64,000 bases of DNA, from NCBI GenBank assembly GCA_036346225.1, contig JARFIW010001176.1, forward strand, positions 2,307,884 through 2,371,883, written 5' to 3'. This DNA is from Platerodrilus igneus. Lineage: Eukaryota; Arthropoda; Insecta; Coleoptera; Lycidae. Below, in pieces: positions 10,855 to 22,798 of the stretch (positions within the stretch are counted from its first letter, which is position 1; each line of letters begins with the position of its first letter). The notes beneath the pieces are model-generated. The model worked only from the letters and a program-made list of their open reading frames with translations. It was not told where the DNA came from and did not search any database. The translations under genes were made by a program, and so were the position numbers.

Positions 10855-11747
10855 TGTAGCGCCTATCGGTCTGTCTGTGACCAGAATAATATATGAGGAT
10901 GTAAACGAAGGGGTAGAATGTACAAAAGATGATTGACAGGTCCTGCGGTGCGAGATCTCTTGATTGACAGGTACAAGAATTTGAATTCAAAGAATACAAT
11001 AAGAAATCTCGAGAATGCATTGTTGTAGATTAATCGAAAACAATTGGATAAGGTATAAATTAGCGTTAAGGGGTTCTGTAGCTCAGTTCTAATTGCAGAT
11101 TTGATTATAATGTTAGTTTTGATTAGCTTTGATCACGATGTTAGTTTGGAAGTTCCGATTAAAGCTTTGATAGTCGTGACGTGATATAAATTAATGGTAC
11201 AAATAAATTACCCTATGCGAGATAAATTATTGTAGATATCGCTATAAATTTATTGTACTGTTCATATAAATTAATAAAATTAATTATAGTGCATCGATAT
11301 AAGGTAATTAAAAAGATTAGCATAGTAAAGTTAAGAATATTAGTGGCTAGCTGAAAATAAATTATTGTGTGAGCTTTTAAAAATTTTATTGTAGCTAGAA
11401 CTTGTTGAAGAGATTTGTTACTTAATCTGAAAATAAAGAACTGTTGTATGTGCAAATACAGTTTTTGTTACAGTATGTAAGTGTATAAATGTTCAAGGCC
11501 AACAATTTGAACATTCAAGTTAACATTAAGTAACTCTTCATAAGATTATATTAAAGTGAACTTTAGTTCATTCCTTTTTTGTCTGAATGGTGTATACCTA
11601 CTTCCTATTGTTGTACAATGAAATGGTATAATTACATTGCGATCCAAGTTCTAAAATTGTTAATTTATCCACATTCCAGTAAACATCTCAGTTTGGTGTG
11701 AAAACTATTGTTGTTTCCCATTCTCGCCCGCCTTAAGCGTTCTCACA
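10855..11747 (+). mobile_element. 3' LTR of the Gypsy element
   Basis: Starts TGTAGCGCC right after the polypurine tract. The likely end is TTCTCACA at about 11747, although a slightly later CA is possible. A TATA-like AGGTATAAAT lies near 11049-11058. No second copy of this LTR is visible in the window, so its ends cannot be checked against a partner. Confidence 0.55.
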
Positions 11748-12455
11748 TCTACTCAATTCATATAATTTAACATTTCTGAAGATATTATTATAGACTCTTT
11801 TTCACCAACTGAAATTAGGAAGCGATTGAAATTTAAATTAAATATTAATACACACGGAACGCTTCAAGAAACGAATTCGCAATATTCGAAAATAAATTAG
11901 TGCCTTTTCATAATCATCCAGCAGCAGAAGACGAATATTAAAAATTAAAAGGAATTTTAAAATGAAGTTCTATTATACGTTGCGAGATAAAGGCAGAGAT
12001 AATTAAGGAACTCGAAACGGGCGAGTCATTAATTCCTTTTTCTTTTATTTTACTGCTTCGTTTTTGTACTTTTTGCTCTCACAATCATGAAATGATCGTC
12101 TGCAGGTTTTACCGTGTTTGTTAAGTTTCATGTTCAGTTTTGAGAAGCGTTAGTGACGCTATTTTATTCGTTTAAAACGTTTTGCGAAATAAATTACTAC
12201 CTTACTTCACTAGGAAATATGCAAACTCGAGGTTGAATTTAGGTCTTGATTTCTTAAGCATTTCTAAAAGGATCTTAACGAACATTTAAACGAATTCTGG
12301 AATACGTTCTTTGATATCAAAGTGTTATCAATTTATAAATGTCAACTACACAGAAAGCTTTCCGTTATAAAATCGTTATAATATATAAAAAAACACCTTA
12401 ATTAATTTACTAAACACTGCAACAAGCAAAACAGTTAATTCTTTGTCGGCGAAGA
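11748..12455. other. AT-rich DNA without recognised features
   Basis: No gene-like frame, tandem repeat or terminal motif found. Confidence 0.5.
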
Positions 12456-12456
12456 A

Positions 12457-12494
12457 CTATATATATATATATAATAATTATATATATAATTATA
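12457..12494. repeat. (TA)n tract
   Basis: Interrupted TA dinucleotide run. The sequence that follows (ATTATAGGG, then TAAGTCATAGGGGTCGTAG) resembles the sequence following the (TA)n at 14101-14120, so it marks the left border of a repeat unit. Confidence 0.75.
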
Positions 12495-15400
12495 GGGTTA
12501 ATTTAGGGGTAGGTTAAGTCATAGGGGTCGTAGAATAAACAAAAGAAACTCCCAAGTAACAAAAGCACATAATTACAGATATTAGAAGAGTAAATAGGTC
12601 ATTATAAACAGTATTAGTTGAGAGCACACTGTATATAGCAGTACAAGCGATTAAAACACATATCCAAGAGTAACTACGAGCAAAGATAAGAATTTAAAAA
12701 TGTAACGAAACGCATTGAAATTAAATCAATGAAAAACCTGCATGAATTGGCTAGATAAATATTCAAAAAGTGCGTTAATATATCATCTTAAACGCACGCA
12801 GATATTATGCATTATTTTAAAAGCGTACGTGATCTAAAAGTATCACATTTGTTCAAAAATCCAATTTATTAGGAAATAAACAAACACCAAATTTATTCCA
12901 TTCAGATTAGAATAAGGTCAACAGCAATAGTACGTGATTTGTTGGACGAAGATTCCTGGGATTTCTGAATTAAATGTTAGGTATAATAATGAATTACATG
13001 ACATTCTTAGCATCGCTTTATGCAAATTGAACTACACAATTGGTAAAATTTCCCAAAATAACAAGAGATAAGACACATGGTCTCGCCCAGCACGTGAAGT
13101 CAACGAATCGCAAACAAAAGGGGGACGATCCTATAAATATTATGACAATTGAATATCGAGTTAGAAACTGGGCGGTCACTATACTTGAAAGTGCTAAATA
13201 TTTACGTGAACAGTAAATTAAATTAAAGTGAAAATTACAGAGTGTGTAATTGTGCAAGCGAGCCGTACTTCTGAAGACGGCTCTTAATCACCACTTTTAT
13301 TACCATCTTAATTACAATATTAAATTACAATCGAAATAACGATCCTAATAAAGATCTTGTTACGATTCCTGTTAATTACAATCTTAAATACAATTTTTGG
13401 ATACGAGACTCTGAAAAATGCTGTCTGTTCAAGCAATTTGATAATCTCTGAAAATGGTAAATATTCTATTACGGAAATGAAAAACCTTTCATTTGAATAA
13501 ACTCAACAATAACGATTTGGATACCAATTTGGTTGGATGTCGACTTCAATTCTTGGGAATGCAAAGCACCTACTGAACCACTTTAGGTTAGATATTTTGA
13601 TATGATTTATTTTAAAAACTCTTTTCATCTCAATAATAATTCAAAGTGTAAGAGCCGACAAATTGGGGTTTCTTGTATAAATTTATGAAAAGTAATGGAC
13701 ATCTTGAAACGTTTCAAAAGGGTAATAAAAATCTCGTTTTGCTGGCTTGATTTTCTAAAAATCTGACAGATGTATATAATTTAAAAAGGGAGAAGATATT
13801 TAAAAAGGGTTGTAAATATTTAATCATTATACTGTGTATTGTAGAATTGCTTTATTTAATTGAATCAGCTAGTCGAGGCAAAGAAATTTATAAATCAACA
13901 TTTCTACAAGTGCTTGAGTAATAAAAAAATAAATCACAGCATAAATATATTTGCCCAAGCTAGGGGCTAACAGGGGTTAACACAGCATAATTATGACAAG
14001 CCCAAATCGTAGGGCTCGATTATCGTAGCATAAATAGCTCGACTCAATCGTGTGGCTAAATATTAATATAATAACATAGGGGCTGCGGGTATCACAGCAA
14101 TATATATATATATATATATTGCTGTAATAAGGGGTTGTTTAACGGTGTATTGTATAGTAAGGGTCGTGCAGTAATCATAAATTACGATAGGAAGCAGAAA
14201 ACTGCATTTGTTTAACAGAAAATTAAGTAATTTGAATATTATGTAAATAGTAAGCATTTAACACCCTGTATATAGAGCATAATTAGTTTTAGGCGACGCA
14301 AATAAACACATCTTACAACAATAGGACGCATAGTTAGCATAGAAATAAGTAATTCATACATTAGGTAAATAATAAATATTTAACACTCTGTATATAGAGC
14401 TTTAATAATTTTAAGTAACTCAAATGAGAATATCTTTCAGCAAAAGCACGCGTATTTAGAGGAATGATAATAAATGTAATTAAACACGCATTGAAAAGGG
14501 TTCTAATTAGTTATAATATAATACGGAGATAAGAGATAAAACTTAACAAAACCTTGTGTAAGTGCGTAGAAACAATCAACATTTGTGATAAGAAAATGCA
14601 GTTCAAAGATGCGTAAATAAATAAACATACACGAAAATCAAAATTGAAATTACATCAGGTATTTTTGTATAATATGGAAAACGCGATATCTAAACAAAAC
14701 AACGTATGGTTTAAATAACGAGGCATCTGTAGCAAACAACCATTACATGGGAAACAAATATATTACATCAGAAAACCACTTCAAAATGCAGCAAATACAA
14801 AGACCTTATTGGTTAAGATAGCGACAAACTTGGAACCCTACCCACATCCAAGTGGGATTAACCGATATTTAATAGCGAACCATGATAAGAGTTCTCGGTT
14901 CTAATTAAGCAGGGAAAAAGCTGCGCTACTTTGAATCTAAAAGTCACGCGTAAATGTTTAATAAAATGTATAGTGACAAATAAGTGAAACAAATATGAAG
15001 ATTTCTTTTGCCGATTAACGTGAGTAGAATTTGGGGTAATTTATTTAAACTAATAATATAATAATAATAAGGTTTCGAATGTGATGTCAATAATTCAAAT
15101 GTGTTGATGATAATAATTCTGAATTGGTGCATAATAAATTCTAATGGATGACATAAGAATTTAAATGCATAGAAAATTCTAATTGATGGTATAATATTTC
15201 AAATGTATGGATAATTCGAATATAGGGATATTTTAAATGGATTAATGTAATACTTCAAAGCAGCATCGACGATTTTAGTATAATTTTGAGTTGCGAGAAT
15301 CAATAAAGAAGCAAGAAATAATTTATGGGAAAACAAGGGGTTCGACTAAGCAGAGCAGGTCAGATCTTATTAGTTTTAAAATATTTTTTTTTATTTTTAA

Positions 15401-15880
15401 ATTTCATTACTGAATTTATTCAATTTATATAAACTTGTGTAACAAAGTCAACAACAAACTTTGCATACGTTAAAAGTACGTAATATTATAAAGGGGTTTA
15501 GAACGTTCAAGGATTCTTTGGTAAAAAGGGTAGTTTTTGGTGACTTTAGACTGATTGCAAAGCATATAAATTTTGGGATAAATAAGACTTATGATATTGA
15601 TTAATTGAAGGGTGTATTTTAATAGTTTTTAAAACGCGTACATAATATTTCTTTTCATTATATGGAATTAATTGACTTCATTTTATAATTTAAAGAGGTA
15701 ATCATAAAGGGGAAGAGAAGAAAAATTGATCATCGCAACGTTGTGCACTCTGTGGAGAATAATAAAAGCTAGCCGAGAATAACAATGTTAGTGAGATTTA
15801 GAATTTGATTGGAAAACACAGAGAGGTGGAGTTATAGTAGGAAAACGTCTATTGACACCGAGTACGGCGTTATCATATCA
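12495..15880. repeat. Two (TA)n-bounded repeat units (12495-14095 and 14125-15880)
   Basis: Both units start with a similar run after a (TA)n tract (GGGTTA..., TCATAGGGGTCGTAG and AGTAAGGGTCGTGCAG) and run to the next (TA)n. The first ends in degenerate ~50-bp repeats with CACAGCA motifs (13935-14097) and has a TATA-like CCTATAAATATT at about 13132. The second holds a ~120-bp direct repeat (about 14218-14330 and 14343-14460, each with CTGTATATAGAGC). No coding sequence. Relation to the better defined units at 15893-21003 is likely but not proved by eye. Confidence 0.45.
14095..14126. repeat. Perfect 32-bp palindrome around (TA)n
   Basis: ACAGCAA, then (TA)10, then TTGCTGT is fully self-complementary and could extrude as a cruciform. 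It marks the junction between two repeat units. Confidence 0.9.
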
Positions 15881-15892
15881 ATATATATATAT

Positions 15893-17545
15893 TGCCGCGG
15901 AACCTGTGATTAATTGCATGCCCTCTCCTTGGGCCACACATACAAATTTTTAAAAAAAAATTTTTATAAAAAAATTTCTTACCCTTTTTTGACGTTTCGG
16001 ATTTCTCTGCTCACTCTGGCTAGCTCAGCAATCGGCCTCTTCTTAAATACCTATTTTTACGTACATACCTCCCTCACACATACACCATCATTACATTTGG
16101 GTACAAATGGTTTGGTATACTTGTTACCAGCTCAATAATTAAATGCTTTAAAGTCCTTGATTTTTAATCTATATTTTAACAAATTCTACATGATACGAGT
16201 AGATGGGCCCCACATGCAACCCTAGTTTGACTCATACTGGTCTATTGTGAGCTCATTATAACCCAGTTTTTGTAAATGCTTTTTAAACCTTGCATTATTG
16301 AAAACAAATTTACAGACCCGTTTACTCCTTACAATCACAATTTATAGCCTGTATAAACCTTTGTATATCATCAATAAACCCTTTTTTAATAATCAAAATT
16401 AATTTTCCAGCACATGTGCCTTTTTAAACAAGTTTTAAAAATAATAAATACGCCACCAATAAGTCGAACACACAAACACCAAAATACTACCACAAATGTT
16501 TATACAAAACAGAAATCTACAGTTCGTTACCTGGAGTCACCTACGTTTTTTGTCACTGCTGTAGATGGCTACGAGAAACCCTCGTCGATGTGTCCATCTA
16601 CTACGATGAAGTCTGTATCCACAGCTCCCTACTATCTAATATCTCAGCTACCATTCAAGTTTTTCTCTCAAGATATTAGCTTCGTCTCAACAGTACCATT
16701 CCATACCAGATATATTTTGCATACAAATTGCTTTCAGATTTGCTTACCCCAAATATCATCCATCCATTTAATAACTTTATCGTAGTAACGGCACTTTTTA
16801 TTTAAACAAGCACCAACTCGTGCAAACACTTTTATAACTTGCGGTCCGCTATTACAGCTTTTAAGATTTTAACAGGATGTTTAATACAATTCTACTGAAC
16901 ACAATAATTGCTAACCGAAAGCTTTTACTATTATAGGTTGTAGATCTGAACCCGTATTCAAATCTAAATGGAAAGAAAAGAGAGCTTTAATATATTCGTT
17001 CGTGTATTTATATTATTTCAAATCCCCCTAGTGGAACCTGTTTTACGTGAAAAGCTTGTTTTCGAAACGGCTTCTTAAAATTTTGAACGTAACCAACTAT
17101 AATTTCTGAAAAATTTCTCCCGTCCGTCGTGCTGTTTACATACAATTTTGTTTCCTACCTTACGTATGAGCACTTCTCGAAAACTGTTGGCTATCGACCA
17201 ATGATAAAATTTACCCCCGTCCAGACGCGCCACCTCTTAGCTATATATCTCCGTTCCATGCATATCTGTTGTCTCCTTTCGAACCCCACTTGAGTTACAG
17301 AAAATCGATATTGTAGTTGTCCTTCACAAATACCCGTGTATCTTCCGTGACTTCAATCCAACGCTTCATTTATACTTTTCTTTGTCTGTTTTATATTATC
17401 CATCGTTTATTCCACTCGCTCCTTAAGGTACTGGTTATTTAGCAGCTTATACAAATCGACCGTTGCAACAAACTTCATAGGAATTCTATCTTAACGTATA
17501 ATCCAGTTCTATGAACCTGACATTTAACCACTGGTGTTTCTTGAA
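15893..17545 (-). repeat. ~1.7-kb inverted-array unit U3
   Basis: Begins just right of the (TA)n at 15881-15892 and is a divergent direct copy of 19329-21003. Matching landmarks in order include GCTAGCTCAG (16020 and 19527), GGGCCC (about 16206 and 19757), TGAGCTCATTATAACCCAG versus TGAGCTCATGATAACCCAG (16249 and 19832), CTTGAGTTACAGAAAATCGATA versus a related run (17290 and 20808), and CTGACATTTA (17517 and about 20970). The minus strand label follows the TATA-like orientation of U4. The 123-codon open frame at 16414-16785 lies inside the repeat and is not supported as a gene. Confidence 0.7.
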
Positions 17546-17547
17546 AC

Positions 17548-19206
17548 AATCGACCGTTTGAAATAACAATTCTTGGTTTACCCATTATTTTGTGTAGATA
17601 AAGATGACGATTCTACGTATATTGTAAACGGTCGCATGTGTTCGTAGGAAATACTAACGAGGGGTGGTTTAAATCACGTAAGAAGTCCACGAGGGGTAGA
17701 CAGCAGACAAACAGGAATATCGATTTTCTACCACTCAAGCAAGGTTAGAAAGAGACGTAGAAAACGCATAAGCAAGGGACAACGGTAGTATAGGCGGGAT
17801 TTGTGAAACGTCAGTAGGTGTACAATTGGTCGATATGGTTAGTTTGACTTGAAATAAACACGGGGATAGTGTAGCGTAGTTTTATGAAAATATCATAACG
17901 ACGTGCTGAAATTCGCGGGATTAGATATCGGTTGAGTGCAAAATTGTAAGAATGTGTTGTTGTTAACAGGGGATTTCGGATAAATGTGGCCGGAAGGTGG
18001 CCGTCTAAAAGTATAAATATTTTACGAAAACATAATTAAAGCCCTTAATATTTCGAACGCTTCAGACTACGTGTGGAAGCTACCACGAGATTTGTAAGTA
18101 GAATAAATTATTGTAAATTATATTGCACGGTGAGCCTCATAATTTATGCGCGGTTAGTGTGCCGAGATTACATATTTTTTTTAAATTGAGGTATCACCGA
18201 TAATATTTTTAAACAAGCTCGTGTCGGGACGTTAAGTAACGTAGTTTAAAGTAACTAATTGTGAAAGACGTATGTTTAAATTGGATTTGGAATTTGGTTA
18301 CACCGTGAAGGCAGCGTTGGCAGTTCAACTTAGATGGGGTTCGGCTAGTAATAGCTAGAAACGGCCTGCAAACCAGATAGAAGAAATACATGGCATCGTC
18401 CACGGAGCGGAGATCGTCTAGAAATTTCCAGGTAACGATTTTAAATTGTGATTCTTATAAACTGTGAATATTGGGTGACGTATGAGAGTGATTTTGAAGG
18501 TATTGTGGATTATTTGCGTATTGAACATAATACGTGTAAATAACTTTATTATGGTATTTAACTAGAAATCTGAAGGTGTCTATAAAGCTTATTAACGTTC
18601 CATCAGGACGTAAAAATTTTGTGAAGATTACATGGCTTTGTTTTTTTGTTGTGAAAGTATGCAAAGTATAAGGGCATACATTACGCATAATTAACTGGGT
18701 TATCATGAGCTTACCATACTCCAGAGTTTACTTAGATTAAAAATAAATTATAAAGAAGGAATGAGAAAGAAGGTATTAGTCAAGGTCCATTTACTCCGGG
18801 TACATTTGATGTGTTTGATAATTTAAAATAAAATACAGGACATTACAAAATAGGTTTTAATGAAGTGTAACGTGATCACACAAATATGGACAATATTGCA
18901 TTTCATTTGTAAATAGTAATAAATAAAAGATTGTATGTTTGTTGTATTTTGGGGTTTTATTTCGAGTGTGTGTGTACGATTGAGAATATGAAAGTGAATC
19001 TAGATATCCAAGAGGAGGTCCAAATGAGCTAGCCGGAAGCAGGTGCAGAAAATTGGCAATTCAACTGAGGAAGAGAGAAAAACGGGTAAGAAATATTTTT
19101 TTTGAATTATTTAATTTTTGAAAATTTTTCTATTTTCGAACTTGAAAATTTAATATTTTTTTCGAATATAATTTTTATGGGTGAGGATTTTACACGAGTT
19201 CTACGG
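17548..19206 (+). repeat. ~1.7-kb inverted-array unit U4 (left arm of palindrome)
   Basis: Aligns in reverse complement with 19329-21003. Clear blocks are CTACCACTCAAGCAAGGTTAG (17728) against its reverse at 20800-20825, the TATA-like GTATAAATA near 18010 against TATTTATACAA at about 20530, and GGGTGAGGATTTTACACGAG (19180) against the reverse of 19330-19355. Unit ends at TACGGCA next to the (TA)n. LTR-like features are a TATA box about 460 bp in and AATAAA signals (18104, 18921), but no primer site or coding region is attached. Confidence 0.8.
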
Positions 19207-19250
<44 letters not shown>

Positions 19251-19328
19251 TATAATGCCGTGGTTCTCAGCTCTAAATTTAGTACTTTCTTAAAAAACAT
19301 TCGAGACCCAACGTTGGGCTGCCATAAA
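19207..19328. repeat. (TA)n hinge and short spacer of the 3.4-kb palindrome
   Basis: A (TA)n run (about 19207-19254) followed by TGCCGTGGTTCTCAG, which is a second partial start of the right arm, then CCCAACGTTGGG at about 19310. Read on the minus strand, GGCAGCCCAACGTTGGGTCT resembles a tRNA primer-binding site, which would fit an LTR origin of the arms. Confidence 0.7.
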
Positions 19329-21003
19329 TATGCCGTGGAACTCGGGTAAAAGCCTCACCAACAAAAATATATTCGAAAATTTTTATAAATTTTCAAAACT
19401 CGAAAATTGCACATAATAGAAAAATTTTCAAAAATTAAATAATTCAAAAAAATATATTTCTTACTAGTTTACCTCTCTTCCTCGGTTGATTTGCCAATTT
19501 TCTGCAACTGCTTTCAGCTAGCTCAGTTGGACCTCCTTTTGGATATCTAGATTCACTCTCATATTCTCTATCGTGCACGCACACTCCCAATAAAACCACA
19601 AAATACAACAATCATACAATCTTTTATTTATCACTATTTACAAATTCAATATTATCCACATTTCAGTGATCAAGTTACACCTCAATAAATCCTATTTTGT
19701 AATGTCCTGTATTTTAATTTAAATTATCAAACACATAGAATGTACCCGGAGTAAATGGGCCCTGAATAATATCTTATTTCTCATTCCTTCTTTATAATTT
19801 ATTTTAAATCTACGTAAACTCTGGAGTATGGTGAGCTCATGATAACCCAGTTAATAATGAATAATGTATGCCCTTATACTTTGCATACTCTTACAACAAA
19901 TTAAAAAAACAACCCATGTACTCTTTACAAAATTTAACTTCCTGATGGAACGTTAATAAGCTTTATATACACCTTCAGATTTTTATTTAAATACCATAAT
20001 AAAGTTAGTTATACGTATTATTTTCAATACACAAAATAATGCACAATACCTTCAAAATTCACTCTCACACGTCACCCAATATTCATAGTTTCATAGTTTA
20101 TAACAACAACAATTTTAAAGCGTTACTTGGAATTTCTAGAAGATCTCTGCTCCGTTGACGATACCGTGTATTTACTTCTTTCTGCTCTGCAGGCCGCTTT
20201 TAGCTATTAGTAGAAGAACCCCATTTAAGTTGAACTGCTAGCGTTGCCTTCACGGTGTATCCAATTTCACAATCCAATTAATTATACTTCTTTCATAATT
20301 ATTTAATTTGATCCACGTTACTTAACGTCACTACACGAGTTTGATAAAAAAATATAGGTGATACCTCAATAAAATCTAAACTCGGCACAACCCGCGTACA
20401 AATTATGAGGCTAACACCGTGCTATATAATTTAAAATAATTTTATTATACTTACAAACTCGTGGTAACTTTCATACGTAATCTGAAGCGATCGAAATATT
20501 AAGGGCTTTTATTATATTTTTGAAAAGTATTTATACAATTTACGCTGCCACCTCCTGGCCGCATTTCATCCGAAGTCCTTCATCTACAACACGTTCTTAA
20601 AATTTGGAGCTTAACCGATTTCTAAGTCCACGAAATTCAGCGCATCGTTACGATCTTTTCTGAAAATTAATCTACACTATCCTCGTGTTTGTCTGATGTC
20701 CAACTAACAATATCGACCAATCGTCTATCCATTGACGTCCTACAAATCCCGCCTATCTAACGCTGTCCCTTGCTTATGCATTTTCTACGTCTTTTTCTAA
20801 CCTTGCTTGAGTGGTAGAAAATTGATATTCGTGCCGAGTTCTACAACTCCATGTAAACCCCAAAATATAGGTGCTTTAAATAACCGCTCATTAGCATTTA
20901 ATGGGAAATCATTCGACCGTTTACCCGATATTCTTTGAAACTTGTTTGTTATCTCTAAAAATAAGTGGAACTTGACATTTAGAAAATACACAGGTGTTTA
21001 ATT
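19329..21003 (-). repeat. ~1.7-kb inverted-array unit U5 (right arm of palindrome)
   Basis: Reverse complement of U4 and direct copy of U3. Starts TGCCGTGGAACTCGGG and runs to about GAAAATACACAGGTG. No coding frame of note; the 64-codon minus frame near 20900 is within the repeat. Confidence 0.8.
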
Positions 21004-21375
21004 TTAAACAAACGTTTTAACTAACATTTCTAGGAGTTTCTTTTCATGGTATTTCAACCCAACCGATATATTTATTTGTTATAACGAACGCTATTCGCCT
21101 TGGATTTATTGATTTTTCATGCTTTTATGCATATTATACGTAAATAACAGTTTAATTAAACTCAATTAAATTAATAAATTAATTGCATTGGCTTCTACTA
21201 TTTATTTTCTTTGCAAACCTACTAAATTTTAATCATTATTTGTAAAATTTTGTTAATACCTGTTACTTAAAAATGAACTAACTGGAATAAATTTCGCCCG
21301 TAAATTCTGGTTGTTTCCTTTATACAGGGTGTTTTGAAATTGCTTCATTTATATTAACTTTTAACCCTTTAAAAT

Positions 21376-21423
<48 letters not shown>

Positions 21424-21754
21424 TAACGTCAAAGTCAGAAATTTTGTAATAGTAATTAATTTGGCACAAGGCTACGTGGATCTTACATAAAAATTTGGCA
21501 TACACAAGTGTAAATTATCAAAAGGTACAAAAACAAAAGGTAGTGCTGTTTGGTTGGTGCATTGCACATCTACTTACCACTGAACCCACGGTAAGTAGGT
21601 GGATACCCTAGGAAGAAAGAGTTTTCAAATAGTCGAGGCATATTTAACACAGTTTTTGATTTATAAACCAACCAAACGTTGCTAAAGCACGTAACATAAA
21701 ATAAATACTCGCACATTATATAAAAATAATTAAATTAAAATAAAAAGGCGCGAA
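21004..21754. other. Spacer with a (TA)n hairpin at 21375-21424
   Basis: ATCACTATAATATAT... closes with ...ATATATAGTGAT, a long self-complementary (TA)n hairpin. The rest is AT-rich without gene-like frames. CAGGGTG near 21326 resembles the ends of Tc1/mariner-like elements, but no partner was found. Confidence 0.6.
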
Positions 21755-22526
21755 GGGGGTTGAGCATAAGAAGGTGGCGCCCAATGTGGGGCTGAATGCC
21801 GATCAAAAGCAAATGCGAAAACGAGTTTCGCAGCAATGTTTGGCCCGGTTCAATAAGAATCTGAGCGATTTTGTGCGGCGATTTGTCACTATTTCCACCA
21901 TTACACGCCAGAAACGAAACAGCAGTCGAAGCAGTAGTGGAAGCCGGTTGTTCAGCGCTAAAGAAAGCGAAGTCGAACGCATCTGCCGGAAAGGTGATGG
22001 CCAGCGTGTTTTGGAATGCGAAAGGGTACCCTGTTAATAGATTACCTTGAAAAAGGCAAAACAATTACAGGCTAATATTACTCCACCCTTCTTGACTAGC
22101 TGGACACCAAAATTCGCGAGACGAGGCCTGGCTTGAAGAAGAAAAAAATCATCTTTCACTAAGACAACGCACCTGCACACAAGGGTGCGTTGGCTATACA
22201 AAAATTGACGGATTTGGAGTACGACTTGCTCGGCCATCTCTCCCTATTCCTCTGATTTGGCGCCCTCAGACTTCTATCTGTTCCCAAACTTGAAGAAATT
22301 TGTTTCTGGGAAGCGATTCATGTCCAATGAAGAAGTTAAGAAGGCCGTGGACGAATATTTTCACAACCTTCCAGACTCTCACTTCCGGGGAAGAATACTG
22401 GTGTTGGAGAAACGCTGGACCAAGTGTGTTAAAGTTAAGGGGGATTATGTTGAAAAATAAAATTATTTTTTTTACTGAAAATTGCGGTCTTTCATTGTAG
22501 GCCGAAAACTTTTCACCTTACCCTCG
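21755..22526 (+). pseudogene. Broken mariner (DD34D) transposon
   Basis: Mariner transposase fragments in three frames: the KQMRKRVSQQCLARF segment (about 21806-21850), then LEKGKTITG near 22045, a DNAPAHKG catalytic segment near 22162, and DLAPSDFYLFPNLKKF to GDYVEK stop (22254-22460). The first and middle parts are shifted and about 200 bases of coding are lost between them. The 3' end, GCCGAAAACTTTTCACCTTACCCTCG, is a typical terminal repeat ending at 22526, followed by TA. The 5' end, with the DNA-binding domain and 5' inverted repeat, is missing. Confidence 0.85.
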
Positions 22527-22798
22527 TAAGCAATGTACTATCCCGTCTATTCCTAAAACTCATTCCAATCTTTTTGAGTATTTCGAACATGTTTTTCCAT
22601 TTCACATTGTCGAATGCTTTTTCCAGATCTACAAACCCTATACACACGCTTTCCCCTTTTTCTATTGTTTTCTCCATTATCACCCTGAGAGCTATAATAG
22701 CCTTCCGTGTTCCCCTGTTTTGCCTAAACCCAAATTGATCTTCTCGTAGTATTTTTTTTTGCCCGTTCTTCCATTCGTCTTTGTACAATTCTATTTAA
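22527..22798 (-). pseudogene. RTE-type LINE reverse transcriptase fragment
   Basis: Minus-strand RT fingers/palm piece: EDQFGFRQNRGTRKAIIALR, then VCIGFVDLEKAFDNVKWKNM (motif A with the catalytic Asp). It is nearly the same protein as the plus-strand copies at 48640-48840 and 49400-49668. It begins at TAAGCAATGTACTAT, exactly where the mariner ends, so the mariner inserted into this RTE copy at a TA. Truncated on both sides. Confidence 0.85.

Noticed and set aside
16414..16785. 123-codon plus-strand frame
   Set aside because: Lies inside repeat unit U3; the corresponding region of the related unit U5 has no open frame.
21770..21792. GGCGCCCAATGTGGGGCT as a primer-binding site
   Set aside because: It lies in mariner coding sequence (the R-W-x-P region upstream of the KQMR segment), and no LTR end precedes it.
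22513..22526. Mariner end and RTE fragment as one minus-strand protein
   Set aside because: The frame crosses the transposon border; the last codons are mariner terminal repeat.
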